Below, in pieces: positions 51,718 through 64,000 of a stretch of DNA of 64,000 bases (position 1 is the stretch's first letter; every line of letters begins with the position of its first letter). The notes beneath the pieces are model-generated. The model was given only the letters and a program-made list of their open reading frames with translations, was not told where the DNA came from and searched no databases. The position numbers and the translations under genes were made by a program. Origin of the DNA: Hybos culiciformis (Eukaryota; Arthropoda; Insecta; Diptera; Hybotidae); NCBI GenBank assembly GCA_964007475.1, contig OZ023273.1:115305812-115369811 (forward strand). The letters are read 5' to 3'.

Positions 51718-54700
51718 TAGAGTATATATTATAATGTGTTATTTTATTTTTTTTCTACCGATATACTTAGAATATACTTTTTATCCTAAGAATATTTTAT
51801 ATGCTCCAGTAAAAAAAAAATATATATATAAAATAAACCCAAAAATTTCCCAAGCCATGTAGGGTATCCCCAATGGAAAAAAAAATGTACATACTTAATT
51901 CTTTTTTTTTTTTTTTTAATTTTTTATAAAGCTCAATTTATTGAAAATTTAATTTTATTTTATTAATAAAGAAAGAAAAAAAAAATTTCTACCATTTTTA
52001 ACAATTTTTAACCAATATTTAAAAAAAAATTCTACAAAGACTAAAATATTAATAATTAATTTATTAATTTAATATTTCATTATTTTACAATTTGATTATA
52101 TTTAGAGTTTTAGACTTAACCTAGCCTTTACAACTAAGAATTCAGCTTTTATGGTATATAATTATTTGTCTTGTTTATAATGTGTGATATTTTTAACAAA
52201 AATTTAAAAACCTGATAAATGTTTATACTAAAAATATTAATAAAATAATTTTATTAAATCTTCGCTATATTTGTATATAACTCCAAATAAGTTAAAAGTT
52301 AAAACTATTTGGAAATATTTCAAACTATTCTTTCAAGGTTTGGGAAAGTTCAAAAAACAAGCTTATTTCAATTATCTATTTAATATGTAATTTGTTACTA
52401 AGAAAGAAATTAACTAAAATTCAAGAGCCAGCAAAGAAGACTATAGCTGTATTTTTTCAGATTAAAATGGATAAATTTGATAAAATTGAAGTCTTTGTTA
52501 AAGAAAATCGAATGTCTTAGGCCTAACGGGCTTACCTTTTGGTCCTAATGGTATTTAGATTCTAGATACAAATTGTTGACTTTGGAAGGTATTTATTGAT
52601 ACATTGACACACAGAACATCATTAACACTGATTGTTTGTTGGTAACTTATTTTAATTTTCATTAAAAATTATAAAACAAACCTATTCCATTTTTTGTAGT
52701 AAATTTTAATTCAATGAAGTCTATTTTCAACCAGTTGAATTTTTTTTTTTTTAATAAAATAATACACATATCTTCTTTTCGTCATTTTATCCGTTTTCTG
52801 GTGTGACAAAATGACATTTTTTATAATATTAATAAAAGAATCCTTTTTCATCTAATTTTGATGATCAAAATCCATATTTTTTTTTCTCTCTAATTTAATT
52901 TGTGGTTTGTTCATTCATTTCTTGTTTTGTAATTTCTCACCTTTTTGGTCGATTAGTTTTTCAATTAAAACCACAATATACGAAAAAAAAAATTTAAAAC
53001 CGAAATCATATCTAATTTCAAATAGATATTGAGAGAAAAAAAAAAAGAAAAGGATTTTCATTAAAAAAAGGATGTTCATTGATAAAAAAAAAACAGAACA
53101 AGATGACACCTAAGAATGCAAACTGAAGATGAAAAAAAAAATTTGTAATAGCATCCAGAATATTTTTAATCAATTATTCTGGATGCAGAATATTTTAGGT
53201 TTAAAAAATATGTAATTTGAATACTTTCCCCCTATGAAAAAAAAAAAAAATTATATGCATGCATACATAATTTTTTATCTGGTTCTGAGAAAACTCTTGA
53301 TTGACATTACATACTTTTTTTTTTTTTTCAAATCATATTTTGAAGCAAAAATATTAAAAATATTTTTTTTTAGACAGAAATCGACAAAAATGACACAACT
53401 TTCTAGTATTTTTAATATAATTTGATTATAATAAATAAAAATTTTAGCTTAAACGGGAAATATTTATCAAGTAGTTAAGATTGTCACATGAATATGTTCT
53501 CCGTTTGGGCAGAAGCCAAAAGAAAAATGATGTCTTCTCTGCATTAAAGATTTTCTTCTCATTATCCTATAATTGAGCAACATAGAAAAATTATTTTTCA
53601 GAATTCTAAACAAAAATTATTTTCCCAAAAGGTTTTTTAAATTTGAAAATAAGACAAAATTAGCTAAATTAGCATTACCTGAAAGGTTTCCTAAGAAAGA
53701 GTATTTAAATGAATACATAAATGAAATTCATTCAAGACCGAATAAAAATAATAAAAATGTTTTTTATTTTTAAATGTAAACGAAAATATGTACATATTAT
53801 ATAATTATGTACAAGTACAACATCGAATAATTTTTATTTGAATATCAATTGAAATTCAAATGCTATCCACAGTGGAATTTATGAGACTGCGATTTCTTAA
53901 TGAATTTTTAATAAGCAATTTTTTAATCCCCCAAAATGGAAAACACTCCATTTTCGAACAATATTTCTGTAATAACATGACAACATTAACTTAGATTTCT
54001 TATATACATGACATACAAATAATAATTATTAGTTTGATTTAATAGAATTTGAAAAAATATAAATTCACAATAAGATTCCATTAGACATTAGATTTGTTAC
54101 ATTTTAAGCATATCTAATTAAATTATAACAAATGTCTTTTTGAAATAATATTGCTTGATATTTATTAGACATAAGCTAATTCGAAAGGAGAATTAGAACG
54201 CTGGTTGTATTAAGGCGGTTTTAAGGAATTTAGAATTGCAGAATTATTTTAAACATTCTGTTGGCTTTAACAATATTCTTCTTGTCAATATACTTATTTT
54301 GCGGTAGATAGGGGTTTTTGAAAAATTTTTATTACTAAATATAAAAATCTGACATACCTAATAGGCGGGTAAATTTGCTTCCGTAGTATTCTATGCAAAT
54401 ATATATTATATGCAATTTTTCATGAAATAAATGTCATTTTATATAAAAATGTTGTAACAGAAAAAAAAAAACATTTATATTTTTCACAAACATATTCTAT
54501 ACTATTATTTCTTTTTTTTTTGTTGAAAATAAAAAAAAAATATTTTTATTTTAATGTAAATAATCACAAGAAAATTTTCATTAGGAAAATTAAAATACCT
54601 AGGTGGGAAAATGTATTATTATGCAGTAAAAAAAAATAAAAATAACAACAGATCATGACAATTAAACTGATGAAAAACGTAAATGGTGAATAAAATGAAA

Positions 54701-57700
54701 AAAAAAAACAAAAAAAACTGAAAATGGAAAATAAGAAATTAAATGAGCGAAAAATACAATTTTTGTTATTTTTATTATTTTTAGTATTATTATTGGTTAC
54801 ATTTATACAGCTATACTATGTAAGTAACATATGTTATGTATACTACATATTTGTACATACAATGAATATATAAAATAAAATAAGGTACCTGTTAGTTAGC
54901 TTAGACCACATTACTGGAAAATCAATACAGAAATATGAAAAATTACACTCGATTAATTTAAAGTTCACTACGATTTTTGAAAATTGAAATTAGATACGGC
55001 CCTGATTGAAATTTAGAACCCAAACCTTTTCATTTAATTTAATTTAATTCAATTTTCGATTTTATACATCAGTTTTCTTTCAAACAAAGTTTATTTTATC
55101 AACAGCAACATTTAACAGCTTGGCACAGTTGAGTAAAATAATATTCCATGCCAATCCATGCTTCAGTAAAACAAAAATTAATAAAAATTAGAATTGTAAA
55201 TGCGAAGATTGCTTAAATTTTGCTGGTAATGTTAATTCTGATTGTCAAACTATCTGATTTTGAATTTATATATTTTAAAAGACTTGAAATTATAAATAGT
55301 TAATATTTTTAATAATTTGAAAAACTTATACCTATTACCTTTCATCGTAAATATTCAAGAGGGAGTTCATTAAAAAAAAAAAATCATATACCAATAAAGT
55401 AAATTAAAAAAATAAAAAAAAACTTTTCTAGACATTTAAACATTACATAATATTGTCGTCATTTAAAATTTTACTTTTATGCACAAAAGGAATATGCATT
55501 TAGCATGAAAAATAAAGTGTACAGAATCACTCATTTCACAGAGTTATGCACCTACATGAGAATCCTTTTGTAGTCCTTTTAGACGATTAATTTTTTTTTT
55601 TTTTTTGTTTTTTAATAATTACAGAGAACATAAAGCCGACCTTATTTGCCATTATCAAGAAAACTATTGAAATAGTAAAATAAAATAAAATTTCGTTAAT
55701 TACATATTTATATATTTTTCAATCCCCTCCCCTCCGTGACAATTTTATTAATTTTAGATTATAATTTGAAATTCAAGAAAAAAAAATTAATGACACCTAA
55801 GGATTTAAGGTTTAAGTAAGTTGAGGGAAAACACTAAAAATTAACTAAAGTTTATAGATAAAATAAGACAGAATAAACGTAATATTCGAATTGGTCATTC
55901 TCGCTACAAAAAACAAAATTAATGTTGAAAAACATATCAATGATTCCGTTTTAAAATTTTTAATGTACTTCTCTATTTATTATGAGTCTGTCTAATTAGA
56001 CGATGTTAAAGAACATCTATGTACATTATGTAAATATGAGGTAAATTTTTTTTTAACATTTTTAAAGGAAAGAAAAAACTAAATCTTTTTATGTTAAATT
56101 TAATATTCTTAAAAGCTTTTAAATTTTTGGCGCTAAATGAATACGTAAAAAAAAAATTAAGGAAGTTGAAATCAAGAATTACAGAGCACATAAAATGCCA
56201 TATAAATATTTTTATGACCATAGAAAAACTGCCATCTGTAAAATTAATTATTAGAAGGGTGAATCCCTGAAGTATACTTAATATAATGTTTTCTTGTTCA
56301 ATCTATAGGAAAAGTAATGACTCCAATTAGTTTGATTGAAATAGAACAAAAAAAATAAAATAAAATTTTGTAATTTTTTTTTTTTTTTTTACAGAAATAA
56401 TTTATTAATTTGAAAATTATTTTTAAGAAGAATAAAAAACAAAAAAAAAAAATTTATATATAAAGCAAAATTAAAGGGACCAATTTTTATATTTTCTGAT
56501 TTTATGGAACCAAAATCATCAAAGAAAATAATTTTTTTTTTTTTTTAATTTCAAAAATAACAGGGATAAATCCAAATCTGATGAAATGTAAAATTAAAAT
56601 AACTGGCAAAATTTAAGTTGTATTAAATTACAATTTCCGGTGTAATAAACATAAAAATGAAGAAGAAAATAAAAAGTTAGAAATGAACATAAGTTTAGGG
56701 ATCATTTATTGAACTTCAGCATGAAATAAAATATGGTTATTTTTTTTTTCTTAACGTACTTTAAAGTTCAATGAAGTTGTATTATATGCCTCTCAAATTT
56801 AACTTCACAAACAGTAGCACCAAATGTCGTGAATAAAAATTTGACCATTAACTAAAAAGCAAAGTAAAATTTGCATTTATATTTTTACTTTCTACTTTTT
56901 ACATTTTCTGATTAACATTCAACTTTTGATCTATAAATCTTAAAAACTTAGCAGAGGATAAGAATTCATAGTCCTAAATAAAAAATAACTTGAACGCTTA
57001 AAATGGCCTTCCACCTTGTTAAATGTATTGAAATTAAACGACAATTATCGTTGAATTCATTAAATTTAATGAGCTTTCGACATTTTACTGTGAATATTTG
57101 AAAATAACAATCATAATTCTATTTTTTAATATTAAAATGCGACAACAATTTGATTTGTAAGCAACTTAATTGTCACACAATATAATTTTAATTATTTCCT
57201 TATAATTATATTTTGTACGTTTTATATATAAGTAAATTTGAACACCATGTCATATTGAAGCTTTCTTGAGAAATGCTAATCTAATTCAAATGTTTAATTT
57301 TAACTAAATAATAATCTTTAAGTAAAAATTATTCAAAAATTATACACACTCTTTTATTCAAAAATTATACTTTGCATGGCTATATAATTTCTGTACCATT
57401 TCGTAGGAGCATGCTTATAGATTTTAGTTTTAGTTAAGATTAGTTTTCTGCAAACCAATCTCATATACTTAGAATTTTAAATTCAATATCTTTAATTTGA
57501 ATTCAACTTTAACATTATAATCTTGGTGGTTTAACAACATAAATATTTCAGGAAGTATGTCATCCTACACAAATCCTCTCACCCACTACATTAATATTAA
57601 CGTAATAATGTGTCAAAATTATTTGAATTGAACCAGAAATATTAAAAAAAAAATAATATTCTTAAGTTTTTTCTGCTAATTATAAGCTAAAAGATTTAAA

Positions 57701-60400
57701 AATTACCCAAAAAATTCTTTATAATTATTATATTGTTATTAATATTATTATTATAAAAATAAATTTCAATTAATTATCATTAGTAAGTAATAAGAAAATT
57801 TTATCAATTATTCAAAAAAAAAAAATTATAATTTTATTTATAAAATCATTTTGCGGTTAAAAATGTTTTCGAACCCACATTCCTTGAGTAACAAAAAAAA
57901 AAAAGTATCGTAAAAGAAATAATCAAAAACCACACAGTGATTTGTCAAAAATTTGTTATGGCCTCGAAAATGAATCTTAAATATTAATCAATTTTTTATT
58001 TATGTATGTTATTTTTTTTTCCAGCATGTAATTCTTGTTAAGCTAAATTTCAAAAAATAAAAAAATAACATGAATCATTATAAATTTATTTTCAACGTGA
58101 TAATATTAACAAAGGTAGACTTTAGGTCGCCGAAAATAACAATACAATAAGTTTTGGTTTATTTATTTATTTTCGTATTTATTTTAAATATAATATATAT
58201 AGTTAATTTGATAAAAATAATAAAATTTAATTGCAACAACAAAAAAAAAAGGATTAACAAATAAGGTTTAAGTTAATTCGAAAAGCTCACTATTGAAATA
58301 AGTGGTATTATACTTTATAACTCCATTATTATCTGGTTAAATTTTCTAATACCCTGAAAAGTTGATAATTTCAAATTAGCTATGTTATTTCAAAGAAGCA
58401 AATGTAACTTAATTTTCCGATATTAAATAGCCAAAAAAAATAATAAAATATTTTACAGAATTTATTTCACTGACCAATAATAAAAAGAAATTATTAAACC
58501 AAATAGCAATGAAAATAAATAATTTTATTTCTTCGATTGCAATATAAATTTCAAATATGTAATTCAATTTTTGAATTTTGATATCATTTATCAATCGGTT
58601 TGGTAGAAAAATAATAATTTATTACTTTGTCCACCAATTTAACCCCAAATGAAAAATGAAAAAAAAATCTCAATAAAAAAGGATGAAAATTTGAAATAAT
58701 GATTCATTATTTCATATCCTTTTCCTTAATTGCACAAGTCTGCCGCCCTTTTTTTGATAACCGATAAACAACATAAAAATTTCGTATATACATGATGTTC
58801 AGATGCTTCGATGAGTTTTTTTTTTCCATAAAAATTTCTTATTATTATGTAGAGATTTTTTTTTTTTTCGAATTCTTGGACGGAAATCATTAAGGAAGTT
58901 ATCAATAAATTTTCAATTTTGATTTTATCATTATTGCAATAAAATATCAATAAAAATTATTGGTATATTGTTATAAATTTTTTTTTTTTGTGCCCAACAA
59001 TATCTTGCCTCAATTTTGGGAATAGCAATTAATTGGAAAAATTTTAATATTTAAATTTTAATTGATCTGACAATTAATGAATTTTTTTTTGTGCAATTAG
59101 AATGACATTAAATGAAAAAATAAAATGTTTTTTTTATTATAATATCTTCATCAAAAATCCGCCAAAAGTGATTTTGAACAACAAAAGTAAATAGAAAAGG
59201 CTTTCGTTTTACATATATAAAGTTTTTTTTTTTTTGAACATTGCAAAAATTTAAGAAATTATAAACTATGCCTTAATTGAGAGCTAGAACTAAATTCATT
59301 ATACCAAATTGAATAATCCTATAATTAAAATGCAATTTTAAAGTGAAATCAGCAAATTTATTATTTTTATTGAACCCGGTTAAAAAGAAAACCTCATCAT
59401 TGGGAAAAAAAAAAGAAAGATTTTTCGTCTGATTTCACCGACTATTATTTAAATGAACTCTTTTTTTTTTTTCATATTTTTATATTAATTTTGTGGTCTC
59501 ATCTTTTACATATTTATCTTTTTCAATAATGTATTAATTTACTTTAACTTAAAAAAAAAAAAAAAAAACATTATTACAATCATTAATGTTAGAACCACAA
59601 AATTCTATATAAGAATTACGATGTAAGTGTGCTTTTAACTACGAAGAAATTATTTTAATTTAAATCTTATTTTTAGCTGATTGAGAAGCACTATAATTAT
59701 ATTTTTCGTCTAAAAAATGAAAAGGTTGTTAAGTATCATTAAAATTCTAGCGAAAATGCAAATACGATGTAGAAACATATAGTAGTGTGATATACAGATA
59801 TTTAAATTGTCAGAAAAAGTATTTACCCAATTATCAATTATTATAGTGTACTAATTTAATCTTCTTGTCTTACGTAATGTTCGATTGTGAGTTGTTTCTA
59901 TCTTTCTTCTTGATCTGATCTGTGCATTGTATATTCAAACTATTCATTATTCACTTACCTAAATAACGATGTAGAGTACTACTTTCATAAAGGTTTGTTC
60001 AAAAGCAAATTTACGAATGACAACATTAAACTGTATACTTGTGTCAAATATATTTTGCTCATACTATTTATTCATCCGTTCTATGCTTATACGAACGAAA
60101 AATAAATTCCGACACTTAAAGTTCTGATCGTTAATTCTAAAAATTAAATTTTTCTAATTTAAAAAAAAAAACTTCAAGAAACATATAAATGGTTGATTGG
60201 TCTGTTATGAAACGACACCAGAACACTATCGCATAATTGCGTTTTAATGTAAATTAATGATTTTGCCCTCTAATGATGTGAGCAAAGATATTCATATTTT
60301 TATTTTTATCTTCATTTATATATTTTGACTAGTTTAATGTTCTTTAAAGTCGCTACAAAATAAGCTCGTCAATAAACGATAGTAAAAAAAAAATTAAAAA
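51718..60400. other. AT-rich DNA upstream of the candidate first exon, no gene seen
   Basis: No convincing coding sequence. The longest plausible open stretch is at 53602-53773 on the plus strand, after a TTATTTTTCAG acceptor-like site (includes LALPERFPKKEYLNEYINEI). It has no ATG and no partner exon. Confidence 0.45.
53151..53186. repeat. 12-bp perfect hairpin
   Basis: GCATCCAGAATA and TATTCTGGATGC flank a loop of about 12 nt. It is too short for an insect microRNA precursor by itself. Confidence 0.5.
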
Positions 60401-60682
60401 TCTAATATAATAAAAGGTGAACTCACCTCTTAAACGACCTTGACAGTGTTGGTACTTTGCTCTATTTATTTTTTTAAACGTAAATAATAAATGAAATAAC
60501 CGAATGACTATGCAACACTGAATGCAAGGCGTACTTTGATAAAAACTTTAAAATGTAAACAAAAAAAATCAAGGCGTACTTTATCAATAAAAAAATAAAA
60601 GCATTCTTTTCGAAATGACAAAAATCAACGCATAGTTACTAGGCTAGGCCTGCACTATTTTTTCTGTGCAGGCTTTTTCCTA
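60401..60682 (+). mobile_element. Nonautonomous Helitron-like element, first unit of a head-to-tail pair
   Basis: It starts TCTAATATAATAAAAGG after an A and ends with a perfect 8-bp hairpin GCCTGCAC/GTGCAGGC (60648-60655, 60666-60673), a T run and CCTA directly abutting the next unit. TC at the 5' end and a 3' hairpin followed by CTRR are Helitron hallmarks. It has no coding capacity. Its terminal CTAG lacks the final G at the junction. Confidence 0.8.
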
Positions 60683-60965
60683 TCTAATATAATAAAAGGT
60701 GAACTCACCTCTTAAACGACCTTGACAGTGTTGGCACTTTCCTCTATTTATTTTTTTAAACGTAAATAATAAATGAAATAACCGAATGACTATGCAACAC
60801 TGAATGCAAGGCGTACTTTGATAAAAACTTTAAAATGTAAACAAAAAAAATCAAGGCGTACTTTATCAATAAAAAAATAAAAGCATTCTTTTCGAAATGA
60901 CAAAAATCAACGCATAGTTACTAGGCTAGGCCTGCACTATTTTTTCTGTGCAGGCTTTTTTCTAG
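60683..60965 (+). mobile_element. Nonautonomous Helitron-like element, second unit of the head-to-tail pair
   Basis: Nearly identical to the preceding unit: two substitutions near GGCACTTTCCTC, plus differences at the 3' tip. The hairpin lies at 60930-60955, followed by six T and CTAG at 60962-60965, then T. An A...T flank around the whole dimer fits Helitron insertion between A and T. Confidence 0.8.
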
Positions 60966-63900
60966 TATTCAATAAACTTAGAAAGAACATCATTTGGCAC
61001 ACAATATAATATCGATTTCACTTTTTTTAAAAGCTCTCACATTTCATCACATTTATTCTAATTTCTATTTTTCTAGTTTTACTGGGTACATTTTTCTTGA
61101 ACGAAACAATTTTAATAAATTAAGTTAAGAACTAAATAGTTACATTCACAAACAGAGAAATGCTGGAAAATTAATATCTGATACCTGTATACTGTTCGAT
61201 GAAAAAGATATTCTCTGAAAGGTACTGGAATTAACGCAGAGTGAAGTTTTTTGTGCACATTTTTTACAATTAGGTGTATATCTGTATTAGGTCTAATTAT
61301 TATATGAATTTTTATTATTAATTGAAAAAAAAAAACAACACAAACACAAGTGAACAAATTCGAAAAATTCACACAAATTCCAGTCCGAGGTGGGAATCGA
61401 ACCCACGACCGAACACGCCGTAGGATAATGGCAATACCACAACACCATGACGGCCGATATGATTGATATTCAAACTCTAAATCTTATCTACAATTAATAC
61501 TTAAAAAAAAAAATTAAAAGCGTAAGGAAAATGAATAAAACTAAAATTCAACTTCCGATAATATTTTGAGAAAAGATTACAAGCAAAGAGAATTATATTT
61601 TTATAATAATAATGATACCCTTAAACGTATATACATAATTTGTTAGTTATTTTACACCATACATATAATAATAATAAAAAAAAAAATTATTATTATATAT
61701 TTTTTTCTTTACTAGAGGTGTAAATTGTGCATCATTAATGATCAAACATTGATGGAATTCCCTCTAAAAAGAATTTAAAAAAAAAATATATAAAAATATT
61801 TTTAACATTATTTATCTTTATGAATTTCTTCATTTCAAAAAAAAAAAAAAAAGAAGAAATAATAATCATCAAAATATATTCGATTTTTTTTTTTGTATAT
61901 TCTCTACTTGAAGACATAATGACGCCTAACTTCAAAGTTTCTTTTAATGTTAATTTTTCTTTCTTGAAAAATAAAAATAAAAAAATTTAATACAAAAAAA
62001 AAAAAAAATCCTCTTCAACCTGTCCGTTAAACTTGAAATTCTTTCATTTTTTTTTTTCTTCTACTTCTTAAGTTCATTACAATTTTTGAATTGCTTATAT
62101 ATATAGTTATTCGATACTGTAAACGGATCGTTATAAAAATTTTCGACATTATTAATGACATAATCTTCCTTCGGCTGTCAATGTATATGTCAGACAGGTG
62201 ATAATTCATCAATTTAAATTTGTATATGTATATAATATTTTATAATTGCTGATTAAAATTTGTATTTTTTTTAATATTTATTTTTACATTATATTTGAAT
62301 ATAAGATTTTGAAAAAAAAAAAATGCGAAAATTGTACAATAATTAAGAATTGAAACATTTATAGAAAAATTATTAAATTCAGGTTTTGACATTTAAAAAA
62401 TGCACGACAAACTCTCAAATAAGCTAAAAATAAGTCTTGCTTGATATTGACGTTTATAAAAATAAATGCATAGGTGCTTATAAAGTATGAGGAAAGGGGG
62501 AAAATAAGTTTAGCATGATTCTAAACGAATAAGAGAATCATGGACAAATTCGGGGCGCCAAATTTATTTTCTCAACATTGTGGCTTACAAATCTGTAAAA
62601 CCTAAAATATGTCTTTAATTTTTTATTCATGATGTTATTTTCAAACAAACGTTCGACATTGTGGATCTCCCATATTTATAAAATGAATTTTTAAAAATAA
62701 ATTTATTCCAAATATACATTGATTTTATTTTTAAAAATTATTTCAGCTTGAAAAACGAATATTCCTAACATTCAAACACGAAGAGAAAAATTTGTACTTT
62801 TCTTTTAAAATAATACTGCAAGATATAATTTGAATATGCAGTCTAAAAGTTCAAATAATTTTTTTTTTTTTTTTTTATGCTCAATCCAATAAAATGAAAT
62901 TTTCATAGTCAAAAAACTTAGCTTTTAGATTATTCAATCTTTTATGATTTTATGGGGTTTTTTTTTTTTGTAATTACACAGCCTATAGTTGCATAAATTT
63001 TTAACATAGTCTTTAATAAAACTAAAAAAAAAACGCATGCAAAACAAACTTTAGCTATAGGAAGTAAATATTCATATATATGGCTTTCATTTGATGTAGT
63101 CAGTTTCGTAGAAAAACAAAATAAAAAAAGGAAATTTTTTTTCCTTTCGTGTTTGACTTCGATACTGTGTACATATCCTTTTAAATGTGTACTTAATTTT
63201 TTAAACCAAAAATAGCAATAGAAAGCCTCTCTATTATATTTGAAAAAGCAAACAAAATTTTCTATTAATAAAGAAGGTCGATCAAAATCACATAGTTCCG
63301 CAAACTATGTAATAATAAACTATTGAAATTTAATTGTCAAGTTTTCGTTAGTTAAGAGTATGTGAACCGAAAAAATACTTTTTTTTTTGTACAGAATTTG
63401 GATAAAAAGTTATTTTAGACCATTTCAAAGTCATATTATAAATTTATGAACAAAAAAAATTATTATTTTTTGCAAGAGTTTTCGAGAACTTGATCTTAGC
63501 GAATGTAAAATATGCGAATACGTCTTTTAATTTTTTTTTACATAATTATGTTAATAGCGCTAATCAAGAGCACGATATTTAATGTACCTTTCCTTTAAGT
63601 TCAATTTACTGTTGAGAAGATAGTAAGTATAAAGGTAGTCAAATATCACAATAGAGGAAAGAAAAATTAATAACTTATTTAAGTATTGCGAAGATTATAT
63701 GGGAAATTCCCGTGATATTCTGAAAATTCCATAATTTAAATTTAATTATTATAAAGGGGGTTGTTGAAAGATTCGAAAACTCGCTATTTTTGAAAACTAC
63801 TGATTAAAATTTTCAATAATCTCAATCTCTCAATATTTTAGTTTTGTTCACTTAGCTCAATAAGTTTAAATAGTTTACCAATAAACTTTTGCATTCACTT

Positions 63901-64000
63901 CTTTTTTAGTATAAAATTAAATTCTGATCCTTTTTTGCAACAAATATACCTACATACAGTTATTCACATAAATATGTGAAAAGAAATATAGCCCGGTAAG
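60966..64000. other. AT-rich intergenic DNA with one SINE-like unit
   Basis: Apart from the SINE-like element at 61325-61456, only A/T runs and a short GC patch at 62551-62562 (CGGGGCGCC) are visible. No gene was recognised up to the window edge. Confidence 0.45.
61325..61456 (-). mobile_element. tRNA-derived SINE-like element
   Basis: On the minus strand a pol III A box-like TGGTGTTGTGG (61447-61437) and a canonical B box GGTTCGATTCC (61403-61393) are spaced as in a tRNA. The T arm (GTGGG/CCCAC) pairs, but the 5' GGCCGTC cannot pair with the 3' end CTCGGAC, so it is not a functional tRNA. About 50 bp of unrelated tail (TTGTTCACTTGTGTTTGTG) ends in a T run. This is the usual build of an insect SINE. 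Confidence 0.65.

Noticed and set aside
52457..52519. Short ORF MDKFDKIEVFVKENRMS after a TTTTTTCAG acceptor-like site
   Set aside because: Ends in a stop after 17 codons, with no donor and no partner exon; likely chance.
61381..61457. tRNA gene on the minus strand
   Set aside because: A and B boxes and the T arm are present, but the acceptor stem halves do not pair and an unrelated tail follows, so a SINE-like element is the better reading.
1..64000. CRISPR array, rRNA, bacterial operon or integrated virus
   Set aside because: No regularly spaced direct repeats with unique spacers, no rRNA-like sequence and no prokaryotic or viral coding block; the window is insect nuclear DNA.

Overview
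The window is very AT-rich insect nuclear DNA with long A/T homopolymer runs, (AAT)n microsatellites and many short inverted-repeat transposons. The one gene I recognise with confidence is on the minus strand at about 11.2-13.2 kb. It is a SoxB1-group HMG-box transcription factor whose box and ends fit insect SoxNeuro (SoxN). The box, the SUMO-like VKSE motif and the SoxB1-type C-terminal PLAHM all fit. The species cannot be named from the sequence; a holometabolous insect is my guess.

SoxN layout (minus strand, read right to left). The main exon carries a 507-codon ORF, from the ATG at 13119 to a TGA at 11598-11596. The same frame stays open after the TGA for another 138 codons, to a TAA at 11179. 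This extension is rich in Ser, His, Asn and Ala and is far less AT-rich than its surroundings, so it is a strong candidate for stop-codon readthrough. An imperfect inverted repeat brackets the TGA. Upstream, the exon has a clear splice acceptor at 13157 and stays open from there to the ATG. Two distant, phase-compatible candidate coding exons lie at 20501-20637 and 51676-51717. Together they would make an N-terminally extended SoxN of about 579 residues (717 with readthrough), from a gene spanning more than 40 kb.

The rest is gene-poor: intergenic DNA at 1-10.6 kb, two large candidate introns (13.2-20.5 and 20.6-51.7 kb), and upstream DNA to 64 kb. It holds two copies of a long foldback element flanked by TTAA, at least seven other terminal-inverted-repeat elements, a head-to-tail dimer of a 282-bp Helitron-like element, two 5'-truncated copies of one LINE 3' end, a tRNA-derived SINE-like unit, and short tandem repeats. 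One possible plus-strand exon lies at 32721-32796. A lone developmental regulator in a gene desert is a usual arrangement for Sox loci; enhancers are expected here but cannot be located by eye.
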